From positions 1 to 35,471 of the forward strand of contig JAKSSF010000026.1 of the NCBI GenBank assembly GCA_024403235.1: a stretch of DNA of 35,471 nucleotides, in the 5' to 3' direction. A model generated the notes under the pieces. The model had not been told where the DNA came from. It worked only from the letters and a program-made list of their open reading frames with translations, and searched no databases. Shown piece after piece: positions 1-6,540 of this stretch. The DNA comes from Lachnospiraceae bacterium (GTDB lineage: Bacteria > Bacillota > Clostridia > Lachnospirales > Lachnospiraceae). Positions within the stretch are counted from its first letter, which is position 1; the number at the start of each line of letters is the position of its first letter. Both the position numbers and the translations under genes were made by a program.

Positions 1-96
1 ATTCATAGTACACTTATTACTACATTTGGATTAGTAGATAATGAGTACAGTGGGGCATTTGTTAATACGATTACAATGAATGATTTATTTAGATGA
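1..96 (+). CDS. C-terminal end of an AAA-type ATPase (partial)
   Basis: The reading frame is open from the first base to a TGA at 94-96 and gives 31 residues. The stretch with TTFGLVDNEYSG, followed by a terminal ITMNDLF, resembles the conserved C-terminus of large AAA-family ATP-binding proteins that are common in Lachnospiraceae and Bacteroidetes (ATPase plus a nuclease-like C-terminal domain). The body of the gene lies outside the window, so no Walker motif can be checked. The family call rests on recall of this tail only. It could be another protein with a similar end. Confidence 0.4.
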   Translation: MHSTLITTFGLVDNEYSGAFVNTITMNDLFR

Positions 97-100
97 TGGC

Positions 101-137
101 GTGATAATTTATCACTTCTAGAAAGTAATTATATAAT
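101..137 (+). promoter_or_regulatory. Promoter-like site overlapped by a 15-bp palindrome
   Basis: GTGATAA-T-TTATCAC at 101-115 is a perfect inverted repeat with 7-bp arms. Its right arm overlaps a possible -35 box (TTATCA, 109-114), which lies 17 bp from a good -10 box (TATAAT, 132-137). A palindrome across a -35 box is a typical repressor operator arrangement. The promoter would serve the glycerate kinase gene starting at 270. The -35 match is only 4 of 6, and no regulator gene lies next to it. Confidence 0.4.
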
Positions 138-176
138 TTTGGAAGAGCTTTATGAGCCACATTTGTGTCAGGAGTA

Positions 177-248
177 ATGGCACAGAACACACCGGCTGCA
201 AGAACTACTGAGCAAGTATGGATTAAGAATGGAAAATATGTAAAGTAA
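177..248 (+). other. Short ORF, probably a gene remnant
   Basis: A 23-codon frame from ATG 177 to TAA 246-248 ends in VWIKNGKYVK. Upstream in the same frame is a hydrophobic-looking ATFVSGVMAQ stretch that would suit the end of a signal peptide. The possible ribosome binding site (AGGAG, 170-174) is only 2 bases from the ATG, so translation is doubtful. It lies just before the ribosome binding site of the glycerate kinase gene. I read it as a decayed fragment or chance ORF, with no function assigned. Confidence 0.2.
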
Positions 249-269
249 AAAAGTGGAGGCATAAAAAGT

Positions 270-1403
270 TTGAAAGTTGTGATAGCAATCGATTCCCTGA
301 AGGGCAGTTTATCATCTTTAGAAGCGGGGGAAGCAATACATGCAGGAATTGAGCGGGTATTCCCCAAGGCACAGGTTATAGTAAGACCATTGGCGGACGG
401 TGGAGAAGGTACAGTAGAGGCACTAACCCTTGGCTTGAGTGGAAAATTAGAAAAAGTGATAGTGTCAGATCCACTAGGCAGACCTGTAGAAGCTGTCTAT
501 GGAATTTTGCCAAATGGTAAAACTGCTATTATTGAAATGTCTGCAGCGGCGGGAATTACACTTGTAAAAGAGGCAGAAAGAAATCCGCTTCATACTACAA
601 CCTATGGCGTAGGAGAGATGATTCGACATGGAGTAGAAAAAGGTTGCAGATCTTTTCTTGTAGGAATTGGAGGAAGTGCAACCAATGATGGCGGCGTAGG
701 AATGCTGCAGGCTTTGGGCTTTGGATTTTTGAATGAACAGGGAAAACAGATTTCTTTTGGCGCAAAAGGTCTGGCAAACTTGAAAAAAATTACTACGGAT
801 CAGGTTATTCCCCAACTACAGGAATGCTCCTTTAAAATTGCCTGTGATGTGACTAATCCGCTATGCGGCAAAAAAGGAGCCTCAGCAGTTTACGGACCGC
901 AAAAGGGTGCTACTTTGGAGATGGTAGAAAAAATGGATCATTGGCTTAGCGCCTATGCAGCTCTAGCTGAAAAAACCTTTGGGAAAGGGTACAGTCAATT
1001 TCCCGGTACGGGAGCAGCCGGTGGTCTTGGGTTTGCATTTCTTACCTTTACCAATGCAGTCCTTCAGTCAGGCGTCCAAATTGTATTGGAGGAAACAAGA
1101 TTAGAGAAGGATATAAAGGATGCAGATTTGGTGATTACAGGGGAAGGACGATTGGATAGTCAGACTATTATGGGAAAGGCACCCATAGGAGTGGCTAAAC
1201 TCGCAAAAAAATATGATAAGAAGGTAATTGCATTTTCAGGCTGTGTCACAGAAGATGCAGCACTCTGTAATCAACATGGTATCGACGCGTTTTTTCCTAT
1301 TCTTCGCTCAGTGGTTTCTTTGGAAGACGCAATGGAGAAAGAAAATGCCAGAAAAAACATGACGGACACAGTGGAACAGGTGATGCGGTTGTTACAAATT
1401 TAA
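270..1403 (+). CDS. glxK: Glycerate kinase
   Basis: This 377-residue protein is full length for the GckA/GlxK/GarK-type glycerate kinase family, which phosphorylates glycerate with ATP in the cytoplasm. The N-terminus VVIAIDSLKGSLSS, the GIGGSATNDGGVGMLQALG stretch near residues 130-150, GAAGGLGFAF near 250 and ITGEGRLDSQT near 290 are family hallmarks. The start is a TTG at 270-272, supported by GGAGG at 255-259 with 10 bp spacing. A strong hairpin terminator follows at 1471-1498. Whether it makes 2- or 3-phosphoglycerate cannot be read from the sequence. It stands as a single-gene unit; its possible promoter is the palindrome site at 101-137. Confidence 0.92.
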   Translation: MKVVIAIDSLKGSLSSLEAGEAIHAGIERVFPKAQVIVRPLADGGEGTVEALTLGLSGKLEKVIVSDPLGRPVEAVYGILPNGKTAIIEMSAAAGITLVKEAERNPLHTTTYGVGEMIRHGVEKGCRSFLVGIGGSATNDGGVGMLQALGFGFLNEQGKQISFGAKGLANLKKITTDQVIPQLQECSFKIACDVTNPLCGKKGASAVYGPQKGATLEMVEKMDHWLSAYAALAEKTFGKGYSQFPGTGAAGGLGFAFLTFTNAVLQSGVQIVLEETRLEKDIKDADLVITGEGRLDSQTIMGKAPIGVAKLAKKYDKKVIAFSGCVTEDAALCNQHGIDAFFPILRSVVSLEDAMEKENARKNMTDTVEQVMRLLQI

Positions 1404-1470
1404 AATATTTTGACAAATTTGGATGTATTTCCATTTCAGAAATTTATAAAATACTTTGCCTATAGTTTAA

Positions 1471-1498
1471 AACGCCAAGGAGTCCTTGGCGTTTTTTT
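1471..1498 (+). terminator. Intrinsic terminator after glycerate kinase
   Basis: A perfect stem (AACGCCAAGG, loop AGT, CCTTGGCGTT) is followed by a run of seven T. The T-run overlaps the stop codon of the minus-strand HAD gene, so the same hairpin may also stop transcripts from the opposite strand, where only about four T follow. Confidence 0.9.
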
Positions 1499-2093
1499 AT
1501 AACTGGTATAGTTTTTCTATTTCCTCATAATTGTTGGTAAAAACATGCGCCTGCATACCAGTCTGCTTGGCGCCTTCCACATTTACCGGTCGGTCATCTA
1601 TAAACAAACATTCAGAGCCTTCCAACCGAAAGGTTTTTAAAAAGTGCTGATAAATATCCAGATGAGGTTTAATCATCTTTACATCGCAGGAGACCATAAC
1701 GCCGTCAAATACTGTAGGGTCGTAAAATCTGGGAAAAAAGCGATGAAACAAATCATTGGCATTGGAAAGCACATATAGGCAATAGCCTTTTTCTTTCATA
1801 CGCTGAATAAAAGGCAATGATTCTTGGATAGGATAAATTGCATAAGTATCCCAGGAATCTACGCAGTCACGAAAAGTCTTATGTAATCGTTCCGGTATTT
1901 TTCCTTTCACTGCATCATACAATTGGTCATTGGTGTAAATGCCTTCATCACTCATCACCCATTCTTTTTGGTTGAAAAATTCATTCAGCATAATTGCCTG
2001 ATCTTCCGGATCTTGGAAAAAATTGGCAGCAGCAATTTCCGGACGAAAATCTACCAGTACATTTCCCATATCAAAGATAATATTTTTTATCAT
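1497..2093 (-). CDS. HAD-superfamily phosphatase (subfamily IA, YihX-like)
   Basis: The 198-residue protein has the order of HAD motifs: FDMGNVLVDF at residues 7-16 (nucleophile Asp8), YVLSNANDL in the middle (motif II Ser), the lysine in MIKPHLDIY, and FIDDRPVNVEGA near residue 166 (motif IV acidic pair). An alpha-helical cap lies between motifs I and II. The FDxGNVL form is typical of the YihX-type group that dephosphorylates small sugar phosphates, but the substrate cannot be named. The ribosome binding site AAGGAG lies just upstream of the ATG. The gene is convergent with glycerate kinase. Confidence 0.85.
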   Translation of the reverse strand: MIKNIIFDMGNVLVDFRPEIAAANFFQDPEDQAIMLNEFFNQKEWVMSDEGIYTNDQLYDAVKGKIPERLHKTFRDCVDSWDTYAIYPIQESLPFIQRMKEKGYCLYVLSNANDLFHRFFPRFYDPTVFDGVMVSCDVKMIKPHLDIYQHFLKTFRLEGSECLFIDDRPVNVEGAKQTGMQAHVFTNNYEEIEKLYQL

Positions 2094-2107
2094 CAGAAAC
2101 TCCTTTT

Positions 2108-2140
2108 AATGGACCTGGGGGACGGGGTCAGCGGTCCATT
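2108..2140. repeat. REP-like GC-rich palindromic element
   Basis: Inverted arms AATGGACC and GGTCCATT (8 bp, perfect) flank a G-rich loop containing GGGGGACGGGGTC. It sits between two divergent genes, has no T-run, and is far more GC-rich than the surrounding DNA. Such GGGGACGG-containing palindromes recall the REP-like elements moved by Y1 (REP-associated) transposases in Clostridia. No transposase is in the window. A second, longer hairpin of the GGGGACAG type lies at 21709-21765. Confidence 0.5.
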
Positions 2141-2202
2141 TATTTTTACACATACATCAAAATAAGTGTATCATTTCTCCCAAATTTTGACTAGGTTGTA
2201 CA

Positions 2203-2232
2203 TTGTTGAAAAAAGCCATACTGTGCTATACT
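2203..2232 (+). promoter_or_regulatory. Candidate promoter of the first MATE gene
   Basis: An extended -10 (TGC-TATACT, with TATACT at 2227-2232) lies 40 bp before the ATG. Upstream are TTGTTG (2203-2208, 18 bp spacer) or TTGAAA (2206-2211, 15 bp spacer). The extended TG motif would compensate for the imperfect -35. Confidence 0.5.
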
Positions 2233-2271
2233 CCCCTATGGTAGAGTTGAGAATACAGAAACGAGGTTTCT

Positions 2272-3669
2272 ATGACAGAAGAAAAGAGAATAGATAATAA
2301 CGAAATAACACAACAGCAGGAAATGCCAAAAGAAAATAAAATGGGCACCATGCCTGTGAATCAACTTTTGATTTCCATGTCCTTGCCTATGATGATTTCC
2401 ATGCTGGTGCAGGCACTTTATAATGTGGTAGATAGTATTTTCGTTGCCAGAATCAATGAAAATGCACTGACAGCCGTGTCACTTGCTTTCCCTATTCAAT
2501 CCTTGATGATTGCCCTGGGTGGTGGTACCGGCGTAGGTGTAAATGCCTTGTTAAGCCGTGCTTTGGGGGAAAAGGATTATGACAAAGTTAGTAAGGCAGC
2601 CATGAATGGTATTTTTGCTTCTTACATTTGTTATGCCATCTTTTTGTGCGTAGGGGTATCTATTGCAAAGCCCTTTTATTTGAGCCAGACACAGGATATG
2701 GAAATTGTGAATTATGGTGTGCAGTATTTGACTATTGTTTGTATCTGCTCCTTTGGCATTTTCACCCAGTTCATTTTTGAACGATTGCTTCAGTCGACAG
2801 GGAAAACAGTGTATTCCATGATTACTCAGACAACCGGTGCAGTAATCAACCTGATTATGGATCCCATTTTGATTTTTGGTTTGTTTGGAATGCCAAAACT
2901 TGGTGTTGCAGGTGCAGCCCTTGCTACTATTTTCGGACAGATTGTGGCAGGCATTATGGCCATCACCATGAACCTGAAAAAGAACACAGAAGTCCGGTTG
3001 TATCTAAAAGGTTATCGCCCTTCCTGGACAACCATCAAGCAGATTTATGTAGTAGGTATTCCCTCTATCATTATGCAGTCTATCGGTTCTGTTATGGTGT
3101 ATGGATTGAATAAAATTTTGATTACTTTTTCTTCTACCGCAACCGCCGTATTTGGCGTGTACTTCAAGCTGCAAAGCTTTATCTTTATGCCTGTATTTGG
3201 TTTGAATAATGGGATGGTTCCTATTATTGCCTTTAATTACGGGGCCAGAAATAAAGCCAGAATGCTGCAGACTATCAAGCTGGCAGCGACTTATGCTGTA
3301 TCCATTATGCTTCTTGGTGTAGTGGTATTCCAGTTCCTGCCGGATAAACTGTTGTTATTATTTGATGCTTCAGAGTTTATGCTGGGAATGGGTGTTCCGG
3401 CACTGCGAATTATCAGCGTACATTTCTGTTTAGCAGGCTTTTGTATTGTCATTGGATCTGTATTCCAGGCCCTTGGCAACGGTGTATACAGTATGGTGGT
3501 TTCTATTTGTCGACAATTATTGGTTTTACTTCCGGTTGCCTATTTACTTTCCAAACTGGGTAATGTAAACTATGTATGGTGGGCATTCCCCATAGCAGAA
3601 TGTATGTCGCTTGCAGTGACCTTATTCTTCTTTGCAAGAATTAAAAAACAGGTAATTGATCAATTATAA
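2272..3669 (+). CDS. MATE family efflux transporter
   Basis: The 465-residue protein has about twelve hydrophobic segments and the usual MATE features. These include an N-terminal MGTMPVNQLLISMSLPMMIS, then QALYNVVDSIFVARINENALTAVSLAFPIQ, and GGGTGVGVNALLSRALGEKD near residue 85. A second half repeats the fold from about residue 250. MATE proteins export organic cations or drugs, driven by sodium or proton gradients. A soluble, charged N-terminal tail of about 25 residues precedes the first helix. The ATG at 2272 is preceded by a weak GAGGT site. The 39-residue membrane protein downstream may share the transcript. Substrate unknown. Confidence 0.93.
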   Translation: MTEEKRIDNNEITQQQEMPKENKMGTMPVNQLLISMSLPMMISMLVQALYNVVDSIFVARINENALTAVSLAFPIQSLMIALGGGTGVGVNALLSRALGEKDYDKVSKAAMNGIFASYICYAIFLCVGVSIAKPFYLSQTQDMEIVNYGVQYLTIVCICSFGIFTQFIFERLLQSTGKTVYSMITQTTGAVINLIMDPILIFGLFGMPKLGVAGAALATIFGQIVAGIMAITMNLKKNTEVRLYLKGYRPSWTTIKQIYVVGIPSIIMQSIGSVMVYGLNKILITFSSTATAVFGVYFKLQSFIFMPVFGLNNGMVPIIAFNYGARNKARMLQTIKLAATYAVSIMLLGVVVFQFLPDKLLLLFDASEFMLGMGVPALRIISVHFCLAGFCIVIGSVFQALGNGVYSMVVSICRQLLVLLPVAYLLSKLGNVNYVWWAFPIAECMSLAVTLFFFARIKKQVIDQL

Positions 3670-3725
3670 AAATACAATTAAGTTGCAATAGAGATTGCAT
3701 ATAAAAAGTGTGGAGGATAGGAAAA

Positions 3726-3845
3726 ATGAGTGGAACTTTTATTTTACTTGGCGGCGGATTGTTAGTGATTTTATTTGCAGTGATTGTAGCGGTGGTATCC
3801 TCTGTAGCCAGCGCTGTGGCAGCAGAAATGGATAACGAAGATTAA
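3726..3845 (+). CDS. 39-residue single-pass membrane protein
   Basis: The ATG at 3726 has a strong GGAGG at 3712-3716 with 9 bp spacing, and the frame runs to TAA at 3843-3845. The protein starts MSGTFILLGGG, has one hydrophobic helix (about residues 4-33, rich in V, I, A and G), and ends in the acidic tail EMDNED. A good ribosome binding site, codon-like composition and a terminator at 3895-3957 argue that it is real. The family is not recognised. It lies 56 bp after the MATE gene and could be cotranscribed with it. A small hairpin (TGCAAT-AGAG-ATTGCA, 3684-3699) sits between them. Confidence 0.7.
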   Translation: MSGTFILLGGGLLVILFAVIVAVVSSVASAVAAEMDNED

Positions 3846-3894
3846 AAACTGTTGAGAATAATTTAGGAAATAAATAGAACGAATATTACAAAAT

Positions 3895-3957
3895 AAAATG
3901 TCATCTATAACATAGTTTAACGAAATAAGTTGATTTATGTTATAGGTGACATTTTTT
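3895..3957 (+). terminator. Long-stem intrinsic terminator
   Basis: The arms at 3895-3914 and 3936-3955 pair over nearly 20 bp with one G-T wobble, around a 22-base loop, and end in six T. It follows the 39-residue membrane protein gene. The A-rich left arm means it could also work on the minus strand, but no minus-strand gene ends here. Confidence 0.8.
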
Positions 3958-4079
3958 CTCAATAGGGCTTTTAAAAGAAGTATTGTATGGTTAGTTCTGT
4001 GTTTTCAAAAGAAAATCAAAATCCTATTAAGTATGTTTTGCACGAATAATTAATGTTGAAGGTCTTCAGGAGATAATAG

Positions 4080-4367
4080 ATGGGGCAGAAAGAAACAATA
4101 ATTGATTTATTAAAGACGAATGGAACTATGACACAAGGCGCCATTGCTGAAGCAATTTATGGTGATAAAGGTCATGCTCCTAACATATATGCTTCATTAA
4201 CCGGACTTGTTACAGCAGGAATTGTTTTAAGAACAGGAAGTAATCCTTCGTATTATGCCTTGGCTGGAGGCAAGATAGTAATACCGGAGAAGCAACCTCA
4301 GCTAAAAAAGGAATATCGTGATGTTTCCAGGGATGCTATTACAAATTCCTATGTCTACTGCAATTGA
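4080..4367 (+). CDS. Winged-helix DNA-binding protein, probably truncated
   Basis: A 95-residue frame with AGGAG at 4068-4072 before ATG 4080. Residues 5-65 look like a winged helix: KETIIDLLKTNGTMTQGAIAEAIYG (helices), then IYASLTGLVTAGIVLRTG and YYALAG as the wing. After ISIPEKQP-like residues, KKEYRDVSRDAIT reads naturally, but the last ten residues come from DNA that in another frame encodes part of a RelB-type antitoxin. I infer that the original gene was longer and lost its 3' part where the antitoxin remnant joins, near 4335-4345. DNA binding is plausible; no target is known. Confidence 0.6.
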   Translation: MGQKETIIDLLKTNGTMTQGAIAEAIYGDKGHAPNIYASLTGLVTAGIVLRTGSNPSYYALAGGKIVIPEKQPQLKKEYRDVSRDAITNSYVYCN

Positions 4368-4631
4368 CATGTTTCTTAATCAAGTGGTATTAGTGGGGGG
4401 ATTCCTTTTTCGGTTACGGTGCCAAAGCCACCGGTAGATATTGATGCATCACAGATGACAGATGCACAACTTCATGCAAAACTGCAGCGTGGTTATGATG
4501 ATTATAAGGCTGGTAAAACACAGAATGCTATGGGGCAGTATAATCGTATTACGGATGCAATTTTATGGATGAAGCTTAAAGAATATGTATATGGGTCAGA
4601 AAAGACAATTGCAGAACCAGATAAATGCTGA
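4333..4631 (+). pseudogene. RelB/DinJ-family antitoxin remnant, frameshifted
   Basis: In frame 4333, IPMSTAIDMFLNQVVLVGG matches the DinJ/RelB ribbon-helix-helix core. The frame then changes at the G-run 4395-4400 (six G where seven would restore the frame). It continues as GGIPFSVTVPKPPVDIDA and LQRGYDDYKAGKTQN in the frame ending at 4631, which is the usual antitoxin C-terminal half. The true N-terminus (MA...RID type) is missing because the winged-helix gene precedes it directly. The last 20 or so residues (ILWMKLKEYVYG) do not look like the family. No toxin gene follows; the M56 gene converges from the other side and overlaps by 36 bp. Confidence 0.65.
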
Positions 4632-5516
4632 CATATGACACACGGAAATCATTAAAGAAATTAGGCTGGCAATGAAAGCATTGAAATATAATGCCGATCT
4701 GCTTTTGATATCTTTGTTATCTAAAATATTCTTTAATCGTTTTTCTAATAATGTTTCGTCTTGCTGATGCAGCGCAACTATGTTTTGAAAGACAAAAGTA
4801 CTGTCTTGGTATTTGACTAAAAGCTTTGCATAAGAAAGAGACTGGTTATGCGATTTGTTTTCTAGTACAGCATCATCGCAGGACAGTTCCATTATTTCCA
4901 AAAATCTTTGAATAATATCAGGTAAAAGAATATTCCAGGCGAAAAAGGATTTTGCAAAGTATAGAAGAATTCGAAATGGAATATCTCTTTTTTTATAGTG
5001 GATAAATTCGTGATCTATAATGAATTGAATTTCTTCACTACTATAATTATCTTCCGGAATCACAATCCCCCATATTGGATGTTCAATCAGAAAAGGAACA
5101 TTGACACTTTTAGAAGAGAAGAGAGAAAGGGCGTGCTTTCTCCCTTTTATCAGGGGAATATGAATGTCCACAGGCGGGTTATAGCTAAAGAATGTCTTTT
5201 TTAATTCATTTGAATTTTTTATGTATTCGTTATTATATTTTTTCCAGGTTCTATATATAAAAATCAGGACAACCAGAAGAAAAAGACAGTAATCTATATA
5301 TAAATATTTTTGTAAAAAGTGATTTGTTGCGAAATACTGAATTGGGGCAACCCCAAATAAGTAAACTGAGTTTACTACTATAATAGTTTTATACACAGAA
5401 TCCAAATCCTTATTACTGATTTTCTTTTTGAATAATGAGAAAAAAATAAAGCAATAAAAAATCTGTGAATATACGATGCTATCTAGGGTGATGTAAAGGA
5501 GAAAAGTTTTAATCAT
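4596..5516 (-). CDS. BlaR1-like M56 family membrane metallopeptidase
   Basis: The 306-residue protein has hydrophobic segments near residues 4-28, 42-62 and 70-88, then a soluble zone with DHEFIHYKKRD at about residue 169 (zinc-binding HExxH of M56). A further helix follows, then MELSCDDAVLE with a likely third zinc ligand, and a last hydrophobic segment near residues 280-300. Members sense a signal outside the cell and cleave the partner BlaI-type repressor. It overlaps the upstream blaI-like gene by 8 bp (ATGATTAA), so the pair is translationally coupled. It has no C-terminal penicillin-binding sensor domain, and its 3' end abuts the decayed antitoxin, so the C-terminus may be trimmed. The signal is unknown. 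Confidence 0.85.
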   Translation of the reverse strand: MIKTFLLYITLDSIVYSQIFYCFIFFSLFKKKISNKDLDSVYKTIIVVNSVYLFGVAPIQYFATNHFLQKYLYIDYCLFLLVVLIFIYRTWKKYNNEYIKNSNELKKTFFSYNPPVDIHIPLIKGRKHALSLFSSKSVNVPFLIEHPIWGIVIPEDNYSSEEIQFIIDHEFIHYKKRDIPFRILLYFAKSFFAWNILLPDIIQRFLEIMELSCDDAVLENKSHNQSLSYAKLLVKYQDSTFVFQNIVALHQQDETLLEKRLKNILDNKDIKSRSALYFNAFIASLISLMISVCHMSAFIWFCNCLF

Positions 5517-5889
5517 TTTCTAATGCCTGTAATAATTCCTGTACTTTTTGCTTTTGTGAAGGTGTTAACTGTTTGTTGCCACTGAAAGCGACAACTAATT
5601 CTTCTAAAGAAAATCTGCTTAAAGATTCGCTAAGGTCAATCTGTTCGTATAAAGAATAGTAATCTTCTTTGTTAATAAGAGGGTGGTAGATGTGATGCCT
5701 GCCTTGTTGTTTTCCTTCTGCGTATCCTTTTTTTACAATGTTGAACAAGATAGTGCTTTTGGTTCCCCTTGCTTGTGGAAACTGCTCGTAGATTTCTTCA
5801 CTGCTTATTCCCTTTGGATTCTGCCATATTAATTCCATAAATTGTAATTCTGTTTTAGACAATCGTTTTTTTTCAGTGTTTTTTTTCAT
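5509..5889 (-). CDS. BlaI/MecI/CopY family transcriptional repressor
   Basis: The 126-residue protein is the normal length for BlaI. LSKTELQFMELIWQNPKGISSEEIYEQFP forms the first helices of the winged helix, followed by GTKSTILFNIVKKGYAEGKQQGRHHIYHPL (recognition helix and wing). The C-terminal half (SRFSLEELVVAFSGNKQLTPSQ) is the dimerisation part. The family binds promoter dyads as a dimer and is removed by proteolysis by the M56 partner, here the overlapping next gene. The start codon follows AGGAAA. The likely targets are its own promoter and the divergent membrane-protein gene at 6074. Confidence 0.9.
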   Translation of the reverse strand: MKKNTEKKRLSKTELQFMELIWQNPKGISSEEIYEQFPQARGTKSTILFNIVKKGYAEGKQQGRHHIYHPLINKEDYYSLYEQIDLSESLSRFSLEELVVAFSGNKQLTPSQKQKVQELLQALEND

Positions 5890-5936
5890 AGTATTTTCCT
5901 AATAACCATATATAAATATTTCTTTGCTACAGGTTA

Positions 5937-5965
5937 AGTTTATCAGTATATTAGCATGATGTAAA
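5937..5965 (-). promoter_or_regulatory. Candidate promoter of the blaI-M56 pair
   Basis: On the minus strand, TTTACA (5965-5960) and TAAACT (5942-5937) are 17 bp apart, and the start codon is about 50 bp downstream. Between the boxes is a weak dyad (ATCA ... TGAT, 5942-5960) that could be an operator. The -10 matches only 4 of 6. Confidence 0.35.
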
Positions 5966-5970
5966 TATAA

Positions 5971-6020
5971 ATAATTATAAAATAAAATATATTTGTTGAA
6001 ATAAACATAATTATAAAATA
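5971..6020 (+). repeat. Two 14-bp direct repeats in the divergent promoter region
   Basis: ATAATTATAAAATA occurs at 5971-5984 and again at 6007-6020, 36 bp apart, in a very AT-rich spacer between blaI and the 6074 gene. The second copy covers the bases just before and at the start of the -10 box at 6019-6024. They may be protein-binding sites or chance AT-rich similarity. Confidence 0.3.
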
Positions 6021-6024
6021 TAAT
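5996..6024 (+). promoter_or_regulatory. Strong promoter for the 122-residue membrane protein
   Basis: TTGAAA (5996-6001) and a consensus TATAAT (6019-6024) are separated by exactly 17 bp, 50 bp before the ATG at 6074. This is one of the best promoter matches in the window. It faces away from the blaI promoter, so a BlaI dimer bound here could control both. Confidence 0.65.
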
Positions 6025-6073
6025 TACATAAAAGAATAGGATAAAAACGAGTGAAAGGTATAGGAGAAATGAA

Positions 6074-6442
6074 ATGAGGGAATTTTTAAGATTTTATGTG
6101 TTAGAAGATGCATTTTATGTACATTTTGCAGTTTCTATTATAAGAATATTAGATTCTGCTTTAACCTTGTATCCAATTTTCAACTATATTATATTGAAAA
6201 GAAGTGAAGTAACGATTATAAAAGAATTAAGGGTATGCCTCAGAAAAGGAAGTATTGTTAATGAAATAGTTAATGCGGTGATACATTATCTTTTGGTAGG
6301 ATTCTTTTATGGAACTACAGATAAATCATATGCCCATAATTATGCACTTGGGAAAATGTTGTATTATGTTGCAGTATTTTTTGACATACTGGCGATTATT
6401 CTTACATTGAAGATAAAAAAGAAAATTTCTAAAAAGGAATAA
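6074..6442 (+). CDS. Small membrane protein of unknown function
   Basis: The 122-residue frame has GGAG shortly before ATG 6074 and a strong promoter upstream. Hydrophobic segments are seen at about residues 14-36 (HFAVSIIRILDSALTLYP), 62-80 (IVNAVIHYLLVGFFYG) and 94-113 (LYYVAVFFDILAIILTLKI). The end is lysine-rich (KIKKKISKKE), which suggests a cytoplasmic C-terminus. I do not recognise the family. It is divergent from the BlaI-M56 pair and lies just before a broken HINT toxin region, so it could be the regulated target of BlaI or a leftover toxin-immunity protein. Both are inference. Confidence 0.65.
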   Translation: MREFLRFYVLEDAFYVHFAVSIIRILDSALTLYPIFNYIILKRSEVTIIKELRVCLRKGSIVNEIVNAVIHYLLVGFFYGTTDKSYAHNYALGKMLYYVAVFFDILAIILTLKIKKKISKKE

Positions 6443-6474
6443 AGCTAATTCTAGAGCAGGAGAAAGCACAAATT

Positions 6475-6540
6475 ATGAAGCATCTTACTTTTTCAAAACA
6501 AATGGATCTGGTTTTTGAAAATGACATTGAAGAAAAATAG
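6475..6540 (+). pseudogene. 3' remnant of a DUF4177 gene (repeat copy A)
   Basis: The last 13 codons (ending MDLVFENDIEEK) match the end of the intact DUF4177 gene at 8462-8656 with one substitution. The preceding nine codons are unrelated, so the 5' two thirds of the gene is missing. A chance ATG at 6475 with AGGAG at 6458-6462 leaves a 21-codon frame that may or may not be translated. The junction at about 6501 marks the left edge of the direct repeat. Confidence 0.75.

Noticed and set aside
474..815. Minus-strand ORF inside the glycerate kinase gene
   Set aside because: It is a shadow frame of a well supported gene, without a start signal or family motifs.
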